A DNA stretch of 48,435 nt. Source: Propionibacteriales bacterium. GTDB lineage: Bacteria; Actinomycetota; Actinomycetes; Propionibacteriales; Nocardioidaceae. The stretch spans positions 1 to 48,435 of the forward strand of contig WHTJ01000023.1 of NCBI GenBank assembly GCA_009377795.1, given 5' to 3'. Of this stretch, positions 8,717 through 17,312 are shown piece by piece. Below the pieces are notes generated by a model. The model saw only the letters and a list, made by a program, of their open reading frames with translations. It searched no databases and was not told where the DNA came from. The stretch's first letter is position 1. The number at the start of each line of letters is the position of its first letter. A program made the translations under genes and the position numbers.

Positions 8717-9585
8717 TCGTCGTCGGTGGGGCCGGCGTCCGGTTGCCCGCCGTCGGCTCCGCCCTCACCGGTCTGCTCGCCGTCGGATTGCCCGGCCTCC
8801 GACTGCTCACCGTCGGTCTGCTCGCTGTCCTCCGACTGCTTGCCGTCGGACTTCTTCCGCTCCTTCTTCTCCGGCGGCGGAGGCGTATCGAGCTCGAACT
8901 GGCCGCGAGCCGCCTCACCACCGATGGCCGCCCCCTCGGCCCAGTAGTAGCCGGGACTGGCGTACTCGTTGCCGTCCGAGCAGTTCTCCGTCCCGCGCCG
9001 GCCGTTCCAGTCGATCTCGACGTATGTCAGCCATCCCGGACGCACGACCACCGACTCGGACGGGATCGACGACGCACACGGCTTCGACTGCCAGATCATG
9101 TCGTCGCCGGACGTGATCTGCAGGACCACGGTCTCCGGGCTGAATTGGAAGGTGCAGGGCGCTCCGATGGTGGACACCCCGATCCGCAACGGGACGGGCG
9201 CGTCCGCGGGAGCGTCGACCACGTCGGGCTTGACCACGACGTCTCCGGGCTCACAGCTGCCGGACGGGGCGTCCAGCGAGGTGGACACCGTCTTGGACGT
9301 CTTCGTCCGGCCGCGGCCCTGCTGCTCGGACCCGCGCTTGCCGGCGCCGGACCTCTTCGACGACCTGGCGTCTTCCGCGTCGTCCCCGCGCGATCCGGCA
9401 TTGTCCGACGCGGCCGGCGTACTCGAACCCGCATCGCTGGAGGCGCTCTCCGCGTCCCCGCCACCGCCGACGACCAGCTGGCCGACGCCGTACAGAACCA
9501 GCGCCACGACCGCGAGGAGCACGACCCGCCGCCGCCAGTAGACCCGCGACGGCAACGGCCCCTTCGGCGCGACGCTGCTGCGCAT
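8707..9585 (-). CDS. Membrane-anchored acidic-tailed protein of unknown function
   Basis: 292 aa. A basic N-terminus and one transmembrane helix (about 16-37, VVLLAVVALVLYGVGQLVV) place the rest outside the cell. A low-complexity linker (Ser, Ala, Asp, Lys) leads to a folded region with four Cys (SGSCEPGD, GAPCTFQF, SKPCASS, ENCSDG) and the phrases VPLRIGVSTIGAPC and PSESVVVRPGWLTYVEIDWNG. The tail is an acidic repeat of SDGEQ/TDGEQ units. I recall a similar gene between disA and mutY in other actinobacteria, but know no function. The ATG at 9585 has TACCGT 6 nt upstream, supporting this start over the open frame to 9648. Confidence 0.75.
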   Translation of the reverse strand: MRSSVAPKGPLPSRVYWRRRVVLLAVVALVLYGVGQLVVGGGGDAESASSDAGSSTPAASDNAGSRGDDAEDARSSKRSGAGKRGSEQQGRGRTKTSKTVSTSLDAPSGSCEPGDVVVKPDVVDAPADAPVPLRIGVSTIGAPCTFQFSPETVVLQITSGDDMIWQSKPCASSIPSESVVVRPGWLTYVEIDWNGRRGTENCSDGNEYASPGYYWAEGAAIGGEAARGQFELDTPPPPEKKERKKSDGKQSEDSEQTDGEQSEAGQSDGEQTGEGGADGGQPDAGPTDDDQT

Positions 9586-9665
9586 ATCCCCACGGTACGC
9601 AGCAAATGCCGCGCTTCGGTGGTGCCACTCCGAGGCGACCGCAGACATGCGAGGATCAGATCTCG

Positions 9666-10547
9666 ATGGTTGAGGAGACCGTGCAGCAGCCGATCATCGA
9701 CTGGTACGCCACCCACGCCCGCGATCTGCCCTGGCGCCGTCCGGACGCCTCGGCATGGGCCGTGATGGTGAGCGAGTTCATGCTGCAGCAGACGCCGGTC
9801 TCGCGCGTGCTGCCGGTATACGAGAACTGGATGCACGATTGGCCGGAACCCGCGAACCTCGCCGCGGCGTCGCCGGCGGACGCCGTACGGGCCTGGGGAC
9901 GGCTCGGCTACCCGCGCCGCGCGCTGCGGTTGCACGCCGCGGCCACGGCCATCGCCGGGCGGCACGGCGGACGCGTGCCGGCCGAGTACGACGACCTGCG
10001 CGCCCTCCCGGGTGTCGGCGCCTACACCGCGGCCGCGATCTCGGTGTTCGCCTACCGCCGGCGCCGGGCGGTGCTGGACACGAACGTACGCCGGGTTCTG
10101 GTGCGCGTGATGCAGGGTCGCGAGTTCCCCGCCAACACCGTGAACTCGGCCGAGCAGCGACTGGCCGAGTCGTTGCTCCCGGACGACCCGGCGCGTGCCG
10201 CCGTCTGGTCGGTCGCCGCGATGGAGCTCGGCGCACTGGTCTGTAGCGCGGCCTCGCCCCGGTGCGATCGATGTCCCGTCCGGGGGCAGTGCGCGTGGCG
10301 CGCGGCCGGGTTCCCGGCGTACGACGGGCCGCGTCGACCTACCCAGACCTACGCGGGCACGGACCGCCAGTGCCGCGGGCGGCTGCTCGGCGTGCTCCGC
10401 GAGGCGGCCGAGCCGGTGCCGCGAGAACGGTTGGACGAGGTGTGGGACGACGCCGAGCAGCGGCAGCGCGCACTCGACAGCCTGCTCGCCGACGGGCTGG
10501 CCGAACGATTCGACGAAAGCCGGTACCGGCTACCGGAGACGCATTAA
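9666..10547 (+). CDS. mutY: A/G-specific adenine DNA glycosylase (MutY type)
   Basis: 293-aa HhH-GPD base-excision repair enzyme that removes adenine mispaired with 8-oxoguanine. Seen: SEFMLQQTPVSRV with catalytic Glu37; HhH LPGVGAYTAAAI (about 114-125); catalytic Asp138 in VLDTNVRRV; and the [4Fe-4S] ligands Cys193, Cys200, Cys203, Cys209 (C-x6-C-x2-C-x5-C). It lacks the C-terminal NUDIX-like domain of E. coli MutY, so it is of the short form; specificity is inferred from family. ATG at 9666 is the first that fits the family; the frame is open to 9606. The stop TAA is followed directly by an A-run and the clpC terminator stem. Confidence 0.92.
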   Translation: MVEETVQQPIIDWYATHARDLPWRRPDASAWAVMVSEFMLQQTPVSRVLPVYENWMHDWPEPANLAAASPADAVRAWGRLGYPRRALRLHAAATAIAGRHGGRVPAEYDDLRALPGVGAYTAAAISVFAYRRRRAVLDTNVRRVLVRVMQGREFPANTVNSAEQRLAESLLPDDPARAAVWSVAAMELGALVCSAASPRCDRCPVRGQCAWRAAGFPAYDGPRRPTQTYAGTDRQCRGRLLGVLREAAEPVPRERLDEVWDDAEQRQRALDSLLADGLAERFDESRYRLPETH

Positions 10548-10592
10548 AAAAACGCAATCTCGGCGCGAGGTAGGTCTCGCGCCGAGATTGCG
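10546..10592 (-). terminator. Intrinsic terminator of clpC, built from the dispersed repeat (locus 2)
   Basis: Arms CGCAATCTCGGCGCGAG (10553-10569) and CTCGCGCCGAGATTGCG (10576-10592) form a 17-bp perfect stem with a 6-nt loop. On the minus strand it is followed immediately by seven T (plus-strand A 10546-10552), the classic Rho-independent layout, 15 nt after the clpC stop. The T-run overlaps the stop region of the convergent mutY. It is the only member of the repeat family with a T-tract. Confidence 0.85.
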
Positions 10593-10607
10593 TCCATGTC
10601 CGCCGGA

Positions 10608-13151
10608 CTACTCCTGGCCCGCCGCCGATTCGCCTGGAGGCGCCTCGCCGGCCGCCTGGCCGGCCGTCGCCACCGGCGGAGCATCCGGGAGCGTGCTCTT
10701 CGGCATACCGGTGAACGTCAGCTCGGGGTCGGCACCACCTTCGCTGCTGACGTCGATCAGCACGATCTCACCGGGCTTGAGCTCGCCGTACAGCATCTTC
10801 TCCGCCATGACGTCCTCGACGTCACGCTGCAGAGTGCGGCGCAACGGACGGGCACCCAGGACCGGGTCGAAGCCGCGCCTCGCGACAACCTTCTTCGCGG
10901 CCTGCGTGAACTCGATGCCCATGTCCTTGTCCCGCAGCCGCACCTCGATCTGCTCGACCATCAGGTCGACGATCTCGACGATCTCGTCCTCGGTGAGCGG
11001 CGGGAAGACGATGATCTCGTCGACCCGGTTGAGGAACTCCGGACGGAAGTGCGTCTTCAGCTCCTCCGACACCTTGGCCTTGATCCGCTCGTACGACATC
11101 TCGGAGCTGCCCTCCTGCTGGAAGCCGAGGTTGATGCCCCTGGCGATGTCGCGAGTGCCGAGGTTGGTGGTCATGATGATGACGGTGTTCTTGAAGTCGA
11201 CCACACGACCCTGGCTGTCGGTCAGCCGGCCGTCCTCCAGGATCTGCAGCAGCGAGTTGAAGATGTCGACGTGCGCCTTCTCCACCTCGTCGAAGAGCAC
11301 GACCGCGAACGGCTTGCGGCGCACCTTCTCGGTGAGCTGGCCGCCCTCTTCATAACCGACGTAACCCGGAGGCGAGCCGAAGAGCCTCGACACGGTGTGC
11401 TTCTCGGAGAACTCGCTCATGTCGAGCTGGATCAGCGCGTCCTCGTCGCCGAACAGGAACTCCGCCAGCGACTTGGACAGCCACGTCTTGCCGACGCCGG
11501 ACGGCCCGGCGAAGATGAACGACCCGCCGGGACGGCGCGGGTCCTTCAGGCCGGCACGAGTACGCCGGATCGCACGGGAGAGCGCCTTGATCGCGTCCTC
11601 CTGGCCGATGACCCGCTTGTGCAGCTCCTCCTCCATGCGGAGCAGGCGGCTGGACTCCTCCTCGGACAGCTTCACGATCGGGATACCGGTCGCGGTGGCG
11701 AGCACCTCCGCGATCAGCTCCTCGTCCACCTCGGCGACGACGTCCATGTCGCCGGCCTTCCACTGCGTCTCGCGCTCGGTCTTGGCCGCGATCAGCTTCT
11801 TCTCCTCGTCGCGGAGGTTCGCCGCGCGCTCGAAGTCCTGCGCGTCGATCGCGCCCTCCTTGTCGCGGCGGACGTTCGCGATCTTCTCGTCGAACTCGCG
11901 AAGGTCGGGCGGTGCGGTCATCCGGCGGATGCGCAACCGGGACCCGGCCTCGTCGATCAGGTCGATCGCCTTGTCCGGCAGGAACCGGTCGGAGACGTAG
12001 CGGTCCGCGAGCGTGGCGGCGGACACCAGGGCCTCGTCGGTGATCGTGACCCGGTGGTGCGCTTCGTAACGGTCGCGCAGCCCCTTCAGGATCTCGATGG
12101 TGTGCGCGATCGACGGCTCCTGCACCTGGATCGGCTGGAACCGCCGCTCGAGGGCGGCGTCCTTCTCCAGGTGCTTGCGGTACTCGTCGAGCGTGGTCGC
12201 GCCGATGGTCTGCAGCTCGCCGCGAGCCAGCATCGGCTTGAGGATGCTCGCGGCGTCGATCGCGCCCTCGGCGGCGCCCGCACCGACCAGCGTGTGCAGC
12301 TCGTCGATGAACAGGATGATGTCGCCGCGGGTGCGGATCTCCTTGAGGACCTTCTTCAGCCGTTCCTCGAAATCACCGCGGTAGCGCGACCCGGCCACCA
12401 AGGCACCCAGGTCGAGCGTGTAGATCTGCTTGTCCTTCAACGTCTCCGGCACGTCGCCACGCGTGATCGCCTGCGACAGGCCCTCGACGACGGCGGTCTT
12501 GCCGACGCCGGGCTCGCCGATCAGGACCGGATTGTTCTTCGTCCGGCGGGACAGCACCTGCATGACCCGCTCGATCTCCTTCTCCCGGCCGATGACCGGG
12601 TCGAGCTTGCCCTCGCGGGCGGCCTGGGTGAGGTTGCGCCCGAACTGGTCCAGGACCAGCGAGCTGCTCGGCGCACCCTCGGCCGGCGCGCCGGAGGTGG
12701 CGGCCTCCTTGCCCTGGTAGCCGGACAGCAGCTGGATGACCTGCTGGCGGACCCGGTTGAGGTCGGCGCCGAGCTTCACCAGCACCTGCGCGGCGACGCC
12801 CTCACCCTCGCGGATCAGGCCCAGCAGGATGTGCTCGGTGCCGATGTAGTTGTGGCCCAGCTGAAGGGCCTCACGGAGCGACAGCTCGAGGACCTTCTTC
12901 GCCCGGGGGGTGAACGGGATGTGGCCACTGGGCGCCTGCTGACCCTGGCCGATGATCTCCTCGACCTGCGCCCGCACGGCCTCCAGCGAGATGCCGAGGC
13001 TCTCCAAGGCCTTCGCCGCTACGCCCTCACCCTCGTGGATCAGGCCCAGCAGGATGTGTTCCGTGCCGATGTAGTTGTGGCTGAGCATGCGGGCTTCTTC
13101 CTGAGCCAGGACCACAACCCGACGTGCTCGGTCGGTAAACCTCTCAAACAT
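10608..13151 (-). CDS. clpC: ATP-dependent Clp protease ATPase subunit ClpC
   Basis: 847-aa class-1 HSP100 unfoldase that feeds substrates to ClpP. Two Clp_N repeats (1-145; [20 protein letters not shown] and [18 protein letters not shown]), AAA1 with Walker [10 protein letters not shown] (212-220), a UVR/middle region ([15 protein letters not shown]) that marks ClpC rather than ClpB, and AAA2 with GPSGVGKTW (about 545-553) and [15 protein letters not shown]. The start ATG 13151 gives the standard [15 protein letters not shown] lies about 8 nt upstream. ClpC is often under ClgR control in actinobacteria; I cannot confirm a ClgR box, but two palindromes lie upstream. Length is normal. Confidence 0.97.
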   Translation of the reverse strand: MFERFTDRARRVVVLAQEEARMLSHNYIGTEHILLGLIHEGEGVAAKALESLGISLEAVRAQVEEIIGQGQQAPSGHIPFTPRAKKVLELSLREALQLGHNYIGTEHILLGLIREGEGVAAQVLVKLGADLNRVRQQVIQLLSGYQGKEAATSGAPAEGAPSSSLVLDQFGRNLTQAAREGKLDPVIGREKEIERVMQVLSRRTKNNPVLIGEPGVGKTAVVEGLSQAITRGDVPETLKDKQIYTLDLGALVAGSRYRGDFEERLKKVLKEIRTRGDIILFIDELHTLVGAGAAEGAIDAASILKPMLARGELQTIGATTLDEYRKHLEKDAALERRFQPIQVQEPSIAHTIEILKGLRDRYEAHHRVTITDEALVSAATLADRYVSDRFLPDKAIDLIDEAGSRLRIRRMTAPPDLREFDEKIANVRRDKEGAIDAQDFERAANLRDEEKKLIAAKTERETQWKAGDMDVVAEVDEELIAEVLATATGIPIVKLSEEESSRLLRMEEELHKRVIGQEDAIKALSRAIRRTRAGLKDPRRPGGSFIFAGPSGVGKTWLSKSLAEFLFGDEDALIQLDMSEFSEKHTVSRLFGSPPGYVGYEEGGQLTEKVRRKPFAVVLFDEVEKAHVDIFNSLLQILEDGRLTDSQGRVVDFKNTVIIMTTNLGTRDIARGINLGFQQEGSSEMSYERIKAKVSEELKTHFRPEFLNRVDEIIVFPPLTEDEIVEIVDLMVEQIEVRLRDKDMGIEFTQAAKKVVARRGFDPVLGARPLRRTLQRDVEDVMAEKMLYGELKPGEIVLIDVSSEGGADPELTFTGMPKSTLPDAPPVATAGQAAGEAPPGESAAGQE

Positions 13152-13232
13152 CTGCATCGCTCCTTGCCGGGCCTCCGTTGAGACCATTGTGCTGCGGCCT
13201 TGTCGGTGGGGTCGAGACCGGTGTGCCCGGGG

Positions 13233-13304
13233 GGACAACTTTGTCCGTGCCCTCGCCACCACTCTAGTCCCGGGATGGTGACGCCGCGTCCCACCCGGTG
13301 GGAC
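13233..13304 (-). promoter_or_regulatory. clpC upstream region: two palindromes and a candidate -10
   Basis: GGACAA-CT-TTGTCC (13233-13246) and GTCCCACC-C-GGTGGGAC (13288-13304, eight perfect pairs, 1-nt spacer) flank a minus-strand TAGAGT (13261-13266) that fits the actinobacterial -10 consensus TANNNT. The larger palindrome falls where the -35 would be. This geometry suggests a regulated promoter with one operator over the -35 and a second in the 5' leader. The regulator is unknown. Confidence 0.45.
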
Positions 13305-13507
13305 TGAGACATCGGCGATTCCGCCGTACGCCGTCCCGACGGTAGGTCACAACCACGCGCTGACCTGGGATCTTCCCGAATCGGCCGGATTACGCCGGAA
13401 GCGAACGGCGCCGGCCGGGCCGCTCAGATGTCGACACTCCGGGTACACCTCCGGGCACGCCCGATCATGGGCGAGCGGAATCCGGATACCGAACTCGGGC
13501 CCAAGTC

Positions 13508-13565
13508 CGCGCCGAGACCGCACTGCCGGCCGGCCGAAGTCGGCCAGATGTGCGGTCTCGGCGCG
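13508..13565. repeat. Dispersed palindromic repeat, locus 3 (covarying variant), possible lsr2 terminator
   Basis: Arms CGCGCCGAGACCGCAC (13508-13523) and GTGCGGTCTCGGCGCG (13550-13565) pair perfectly over 16 bp. Relative to the other loci both arms carry the matching change (ATTGC to ACCGC, GCAAT to GCGGT), so pairing is preserved. The loop contains its own small palindrome GGCCGA-AG-TCGGCC. It starts 15 nt after the lsr2 stop codon on the minus strand; there is no T-run. Confidence 0.75.
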
Positions 13566-13580
13566 ATGGAAGAAGCAGGG

Positions 13581-13907
13581 TCAGTGTGCCGCGGCGTACG
13601 CGTCACGAACCTCCTTGGAGAGCCGACCCCGCGGTGAGATGTCCCACCCGTTCTCCATTGCCCATTCGCGAACCTCGGCAGTTGTCGCGGCCTGGCCGCC
13701 GGCACTTCGGGCGGCCCGGCGACGTCGCCGGCCGCCGACCTTGCGTCCGGACTCGACATACGGAGCCAGTGCCTCACGCAACTGCTCAGCATTCTCGGCA
13801 GAGAGGTCGACCTCATACGTCGCGCCGTCCAGTCCGAACGACACGGTCTCCTCTGCTTCACCCCCGTCGATGTCATCGACTAGAAGAACCTGAACTCGCT
13901 GTGCCAC
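13581..13907 (-). CDS. lsr2: Lsr2 nucleoid-associated protein
   Basis: 108-aa H-NS-like xenogeneic silencer that bridges AT-rich DNA. The N-terminal dimerisation domain (MAQRVQVLLVDDIDGGEAEETVSFGLDG) is followed by a basic linker (GRKVGGRRRRRAARSAGG) and the C-terminal DNA-binding domain with the minor-groove RGR motif (SPRGRLSKEV, near residues 92-94). The GTG start has AAGGGA 8 nt upstream. The gene follows lysS in the same direction with a 131-bp AT-rich gap that probably holds its own promoter. This is the usual clpC-lsr2-lysS neighbourhood of actinobacteria as I recall it. Confidence 0.97.
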   Translation of the reverse strand: MAQRVQVLLVDDIDGGEAEETVSFGLDGATYEVDLSAENAEQLREALAPYVESGRKVGGRRRRRAARSAGGQAATTAEVREWAMENGWDISPRGRLSKEVRDAYAAAH

Positions 13908-13984
13908 GAGATGTCCCTTCGCTGTCCTCAGACTGCAATATTGCGGAATTCCTTGCGCATTCCATACTCTCTACACGCGCACAT

Positions 13985-14002
13985 GACCGTCTTGCGACGG
14001 TC
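13985..14002 (-). terminator. Small hairpin with GNRA-like loop after lysS
   Basis: On the minus strand GACCGTC-GCAA-GACGGTC forms a perfect 7-bp stem closed by a GCAA tetraloop, 36 nt after the lysS stop and upstream of lsr2. There is no T-run; it could terminate lysS or lie in the lsr2 leader. Confidence 0.4.
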
Positions 14003-14038
14003 GGTTAAGAGAGTACGACAATAACGGCCCGTGCACTA

Positions 14039-15526
14039 CTACTCAGGACGCACAATCGGGAAGAGGATCGACTCCCGAATTCCCACTCCCAACAACAGCA
14101 TGACCAGGCGGTCGACCCCCATCCCCATACCACCTGCCGGCGGCATCCCGAACTCCAAAGCCCGCAGAAAATCGTCGTCGAGCTCCATCGCCTCGGGATC
14201 ACCGGCAGCAGCCAGCATGGACTGCCGAACCAGCCGTTCACGCTGAATCACTGGGTCGTTCATTTCCGTATAGGCGACGCCCAGCTCCACGCCATTGACG
14301 ATCAGATCCCAGGCCTCTACCAGCCCCGGCTGCGTGCGGTGCGGCTTCGCCAGCGGTTTCACGGACTCCGGGTAATCGCAGACAAAGGTCGGCTCGATCA
14401 ATGTGCGCTCCACCAGCTTCTCGAACAACTCGAGCACGACCTCGCCATTCTCCCAGCCCGGTTCGAGGTCCACGTCGTGTTTGTCGGCCAGCGCGGAAAG
14501 TCTTTCGACGCTGGTCTCCACGGTGATCTCCTCGCCCACGGCGTCCGACACCAGGTCGAGCACGCTGGCCCGCCGCCACTGCCCGGACAGGTCGATTTCA
14601 CCGCCGTCCCGACTCCGAACCACAAGGCCGCCGACCGCTCTCCAGGCGTTCGTCACCAGTGTTTTGGTGAGCTCCATCATCGAGTTGTAATCGCCGTACG
14701 CCTCGTAGGCCTCCAGCATCGCGAACTCCACCGCGTGCGTGGAATCGAGGCCCTCGTTGCGGAATGTCCGGCCTATTTCGTAGACCCGTTCCACGCCGCC
14801 CACCAGCGCGCGTTTGAGATGGAGTTCCAACGCGATCCGGAGCAACATGTCGTGGTCGATCGCCTGCAGATAGGTGCGAAACGGTCGCGCCGCCGCGCCC
14901 CCCTGGGTGAAGTGGAGTACGGGTGTCTCGACCTCGATGTACGTGAGTTCATCCAGCGTGGACCGTAAGGACTTCAGAACGGCGGCCTTCGACCGTACGG
15001 CGTTGCGCGCCTCTGGCCGCAGGATCAGGTCGACATAACGCATGCGCGCACGCGTTTCCTCGTTCAGCGGCTTGTGTTCGACCGGCAATGGACGCAGCGT
15101 CTTGGCGGCCAATTGCCATGCCGTGGCACGCACCGAAAGCTCACCCCGTCGACTGGTCACGATCTCGCCCTGCACCGCCAGGTGATCGCCGATGTCAACC
15201 AGGGACTTGAACCCATTCAAAGGCTCTTCGCCCACGTCGTTCAATGACAGCATCGCCTGCAGCTCCGTGCCGTCGCCCTCGCGAAGCCGCACAAAACACA
15301 GCTTGCCGGTGTTACGCAGGAAGATGACCCGCCCGGTCACCGCGACCTGGTCGCCGGTCCGAGTGTCCGGTGGAAAGTCCGCGTCGTCGTACTTCGCCCG
15401 GATCGACGCCAGCGTGTGGGTGCGTGGTACCTCGATCGGGTACGGCTGGAGCCCGGCCCCGAGCATCTGCTCGCGCTTCGCCCGGCGTACCCGCATCTGC
15501 TCGGGAAGATCCTCAGCGTCGGTCAT
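14039..15526 (-). CDS. lysS: Class II lysyl-tRNA synthetase, divergent form
   Basis: 495 aa. The OB anticodon domain (VAVTGRVIFLRNTGKLCFVRL) precedes the class II core: motif 1 region IEVETPVL, GGAAARPF (209-216), motif 2 FRNEG (255-259) and motif 3 GMGMGVDR (466-473). Lysine-site residues equivalent to E. coli Glu240, Glu278 and Tyr280 appear kept (Glu234, Glu272, Tyr274), but the position of Asn424 (NGFSE) is Val417 in GVAYTE, and RHNPEF is THAVEF. This may be a specialised paralogue. The frame is open to 15562; I chose ATG 15526 because TAGCCT lies 8 nt upstream. No MprF-like membrane domain is fused. Confidence 0.9.
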   Translation of the reverse strand: MTDAEDLPEQMRVRRAKREQMLGAGLQPYPIEVPRTHTLASIRAKYDDADFPPDTRTGDQVAVTGRVIFLRNTGKLCFVRLREGDGTELQAMLSLNDVGEEPLNGFKSLVDIGDHLAVQGEIVTSRRGELSVRATAWQLAAKTLRPLPVEHKPLNEETRARMRYVDLILRPEARNAVRSKAAVLKSLRSTLDELTYIEVETPVLHFTQGGAAARPFRTYLQAIDHDMLLRIALELHLKRALVGGVERVYEIGRTFRNEGLDSTHAVEFAMLEAYEAYGDYNSMMELTKTLVTNAWRAVGGLVVRSRDGGEIDLSGQWRRASVLDLVSDAVGEEITVETSVERLSALADKHDVDLEPGWENGEVVLELFEKLVERTLIEPTFVCDYPESVKPLAKPHRTQPGLVEAWDLIVNGVELGVAYTEMNDPVIQRERLVRQSMLAAAGDPEAMELDDDFLRALEFGMPPAGGMGMGVDRLVMLLLGVGIRESILFPIVRPE

Positions 15527-15633
15527 GTCAGCCAAGGCTAAGCCATGGATCGCGCCGGGCATGGCTCGCTCGGCGCCGCCGAGACCGCGGGTCGGCCCGA
15601 TGGTCGGCTATTGGCCCGACGGCCGGCCATGGG

Positions 15634-16425
15634 TCAGCCGCGCACCTCGGGAAGGTTCTTGGCGAACGCCAGACGCAGGCCGATCAGAGTCAGCCAGGGC
15701 TCGTGCTCGGTGATCGACTTGCACTCGTCGATGACCACCGCCGCCAGTCCCCCAGTCGCCACCACGGTCAGCTGGTCGGGCGAGACGCCCAGCTCGGCGG
15801 CCATCCGGGCGACGATCCCATCCACCTGACCGGCGAAGCCGTAGACGGCGCCCGACTGCAGCGCCTCGACGGTGTTCTTCGCGATCACCGACCGCGGACG
15901 CAGCAGCTCGACCTCCCGCAGCTGCGCACCACGCCGGCCGAGCGCCTCCAGCGAGATCTCCACACCGGGAGCGATCGCGCCGCCGGCGTACTCGCCGCGC
16001 TGGCTGACCACGTCGAACGTCGTCGCGGTCCCGAAGTCGACCACGATGCACGGCCCGCCGAACAGATGCGCCGCCGCCAGCGCGTTCAGGATCCGGTCGG
16101 TGCCCACCTCCCGCGGGTTGTCCATGAGCACGGGTACGCCGGTCCGGACCCCGGGCTCGACCACCACGTGCGGCACGTCGCGGTAGTAACGCCGCAGCAT
16201 GCCCCGCATCTCGTGCAGTACCATCGGCACCGTCGAACACAGGGCGATGCCGTCGACCTCCTGCTTCCGGTCGTGCCGGTCGAGGAGCCCCGAGAACACC
16301 ACCGCCCACTCGTCGGACGTACGCCGCTCGTCGGTCTTCACCCGCCAGTGGTCGACGATCTCGTCGCCCTCGAACAACCCCAGCAGGGTCTGGGTGTTGC
16401 CGACGTCGATACACAGCAGCGTCAT
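15634..16425 (-). CDS. coaX: Type III pantothenate kinase
   Basis: 263-aa ASKHA kinase for the first step of CoA synthesis from pantothenate. Phosphate loop LCIDVGNTQTLLGL (4-17); the GVPVLMDNPREVGTDRI segment with the conserved Gly-x-Asp-Arg; IVVDFGTATTFDVV adenosine/pantothenate motif; and GAIAPGVEISLEAL. Type III enzymes are insensitive to CoA feedback and need a monovalent cation. The ATG overlaps the nadC stop by 4 bp (ATGA). It is the last gene of the pantothenate/NAD run. Confidence 0.96.
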   Translation of the reverse strand: MTLLCIDVGNTQTLLGLFEGDEIVDHWRVKTDERRTSDEWAVVFSGLLDRHDRKQEVDGIALCSTVPMVLHEMRGMLRRYYRDVPHVVVEPGVRTGVPVLMDNPREVGTDRILNALAAAHLFGGPCIVVDFGTATTFDVVSQRGEYAGGAIAPGVEISLEALGRRGAQLREVELLRPRSVIAKNTVEALQSGAVYGFAGQVDGIVARMAAELGVSPDQLTVVATGGLAAVVIDECKSITEHEPWLTLIGLRLAFAKNLPEVRG

Positions 16426-17312
16426 CGCGCCTCCCGGAGGTCAAAGGCGATGTCGAGCGCCGACGACGAATGGGTCAATGCTCCCACCGCGAGGTAGTCC
16501 ACCCCAGTCTCGGCGACTTCGCGCGCCGATTCCAGGGTCAGTCCGCCACTCGCCTCCACCGTGGCACGGCCGCCGACCATCCGGACCGCCTCGCGCATCC
16601 GGTCGGGTGTCATGTTGTCCAGCAGGATGGAGTCGGCTCCGGCGGCGAGCACGTCGTCGATCTGGTCCAGCCGGGTCACCTCGACCTGCACCGGGACGCC
16701 GGGGAACCGCTCGCGGACCAGCGCGAAGGCGTTCGACACACCACCGGCGGCGATCACGTGGTTGTCCTTGACCAGCGCCTCGTCGGACAGCGACATCCGG
16801 TGGTTGACCCCGCCGCCGCATCGCACGGCGTACTTCTCCACCGCCCGCAGGAGCGGCGTGGTCTTCCGGGTGTCCCGGATACGGGCGCCGGTGCCCTCCA
16901 CCGCGGTCGCCCAGGCGCGGGTCGCGGTGGCGATTCCGGAAAGCCGGCACAGGAAGTTCAGCGCGGTCCGCTCGGCGGTGAGCAGGGTCCGGGTCGGTCC
17001 GCTCGCGGTCAGCAGGACGTCGCCACGGCGTACGGCGGCGCCGTCCGCGGCCGGCCGCTCGACCACGAGCTCACCAGCCCGGTCGACGTACGACAGCACG
17101 GCCTCCGCCACCGGCAGCCCGGCGACCACGCCGCCGGCACGGGCGACCACATCGCCCGTGCTTCGGGCGCCGGCCTCGATGGTCGCGACCGAGGTGACGT
17201 CCTGGCCGCCGTCGAGGTCCTCGTCCACGGCGGCGGCCACGAGGGTCTCCAGCCGGGACGGATCCAGGCCGGCCGCCGCGACCCGGCCGCGCAGGTCGCT
17301 CGGCAGGGTCAC
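16422..17312 (-). CDS. nadC: Nicotinate-nucleotide diphosphorylase (quinolinate phosphoribosyltransferase)
   Basis: 296-aa type II PRTase converting quinolinate and PRPP to nicotinate mononucleotide. Visible family motifs: DVTSVATI, ERTALNFLCRLSGIAT, IRDTRKTTPLLRAVEKYAVR, CGGGVNHRMSLSDEALVKDNH and the phosphate loop around VEASGGLTLE. The frame is open to 17996 but that part is nadB antisense-frame; the GTG at 17312 overlaps the nadB stop (GTGA). Quinolinate would come from NadB plus NadA; nadA is not in the window. Confidence 0.96.
   Translation of the reverse strand: MTLPSDLRGRVAAAGLDPSRLETLVAAAVDEDLDGGQDVTSVATIEAGARSTGDVVARAGGVVAGLPVAEAVLSYVDRAGELVVERPAADGAAVRRGDVLLTASGPTRTLLTAERTALNFLCRLSGIATATRAWATAVEGTGARIRDTRKTTPLLRAVEKYAVRCGGGVNHRMSLSDEALVKDNHVIAAGGVSNAFALVRERFPGVPVQVEVTRLDQIDDVLAAGADSILLDNMTPDRMREAVRMVGGRATVEASGGLTLESAREVAETGVDYLAVGALTHSSSALDIAFDLREAR

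Noticed and set aside
10596-13181. 861-codon open frame antisense to clpC (plus strand)
   Set aside because: High-GC shadow frame: protein-like only as low-complexity Arg/Leu/Asp text, no domain, and clpC on the other strand has every motif. Similar antisense frames at 17375, 21066, 37248 and 39698 were dropped for the same reason.
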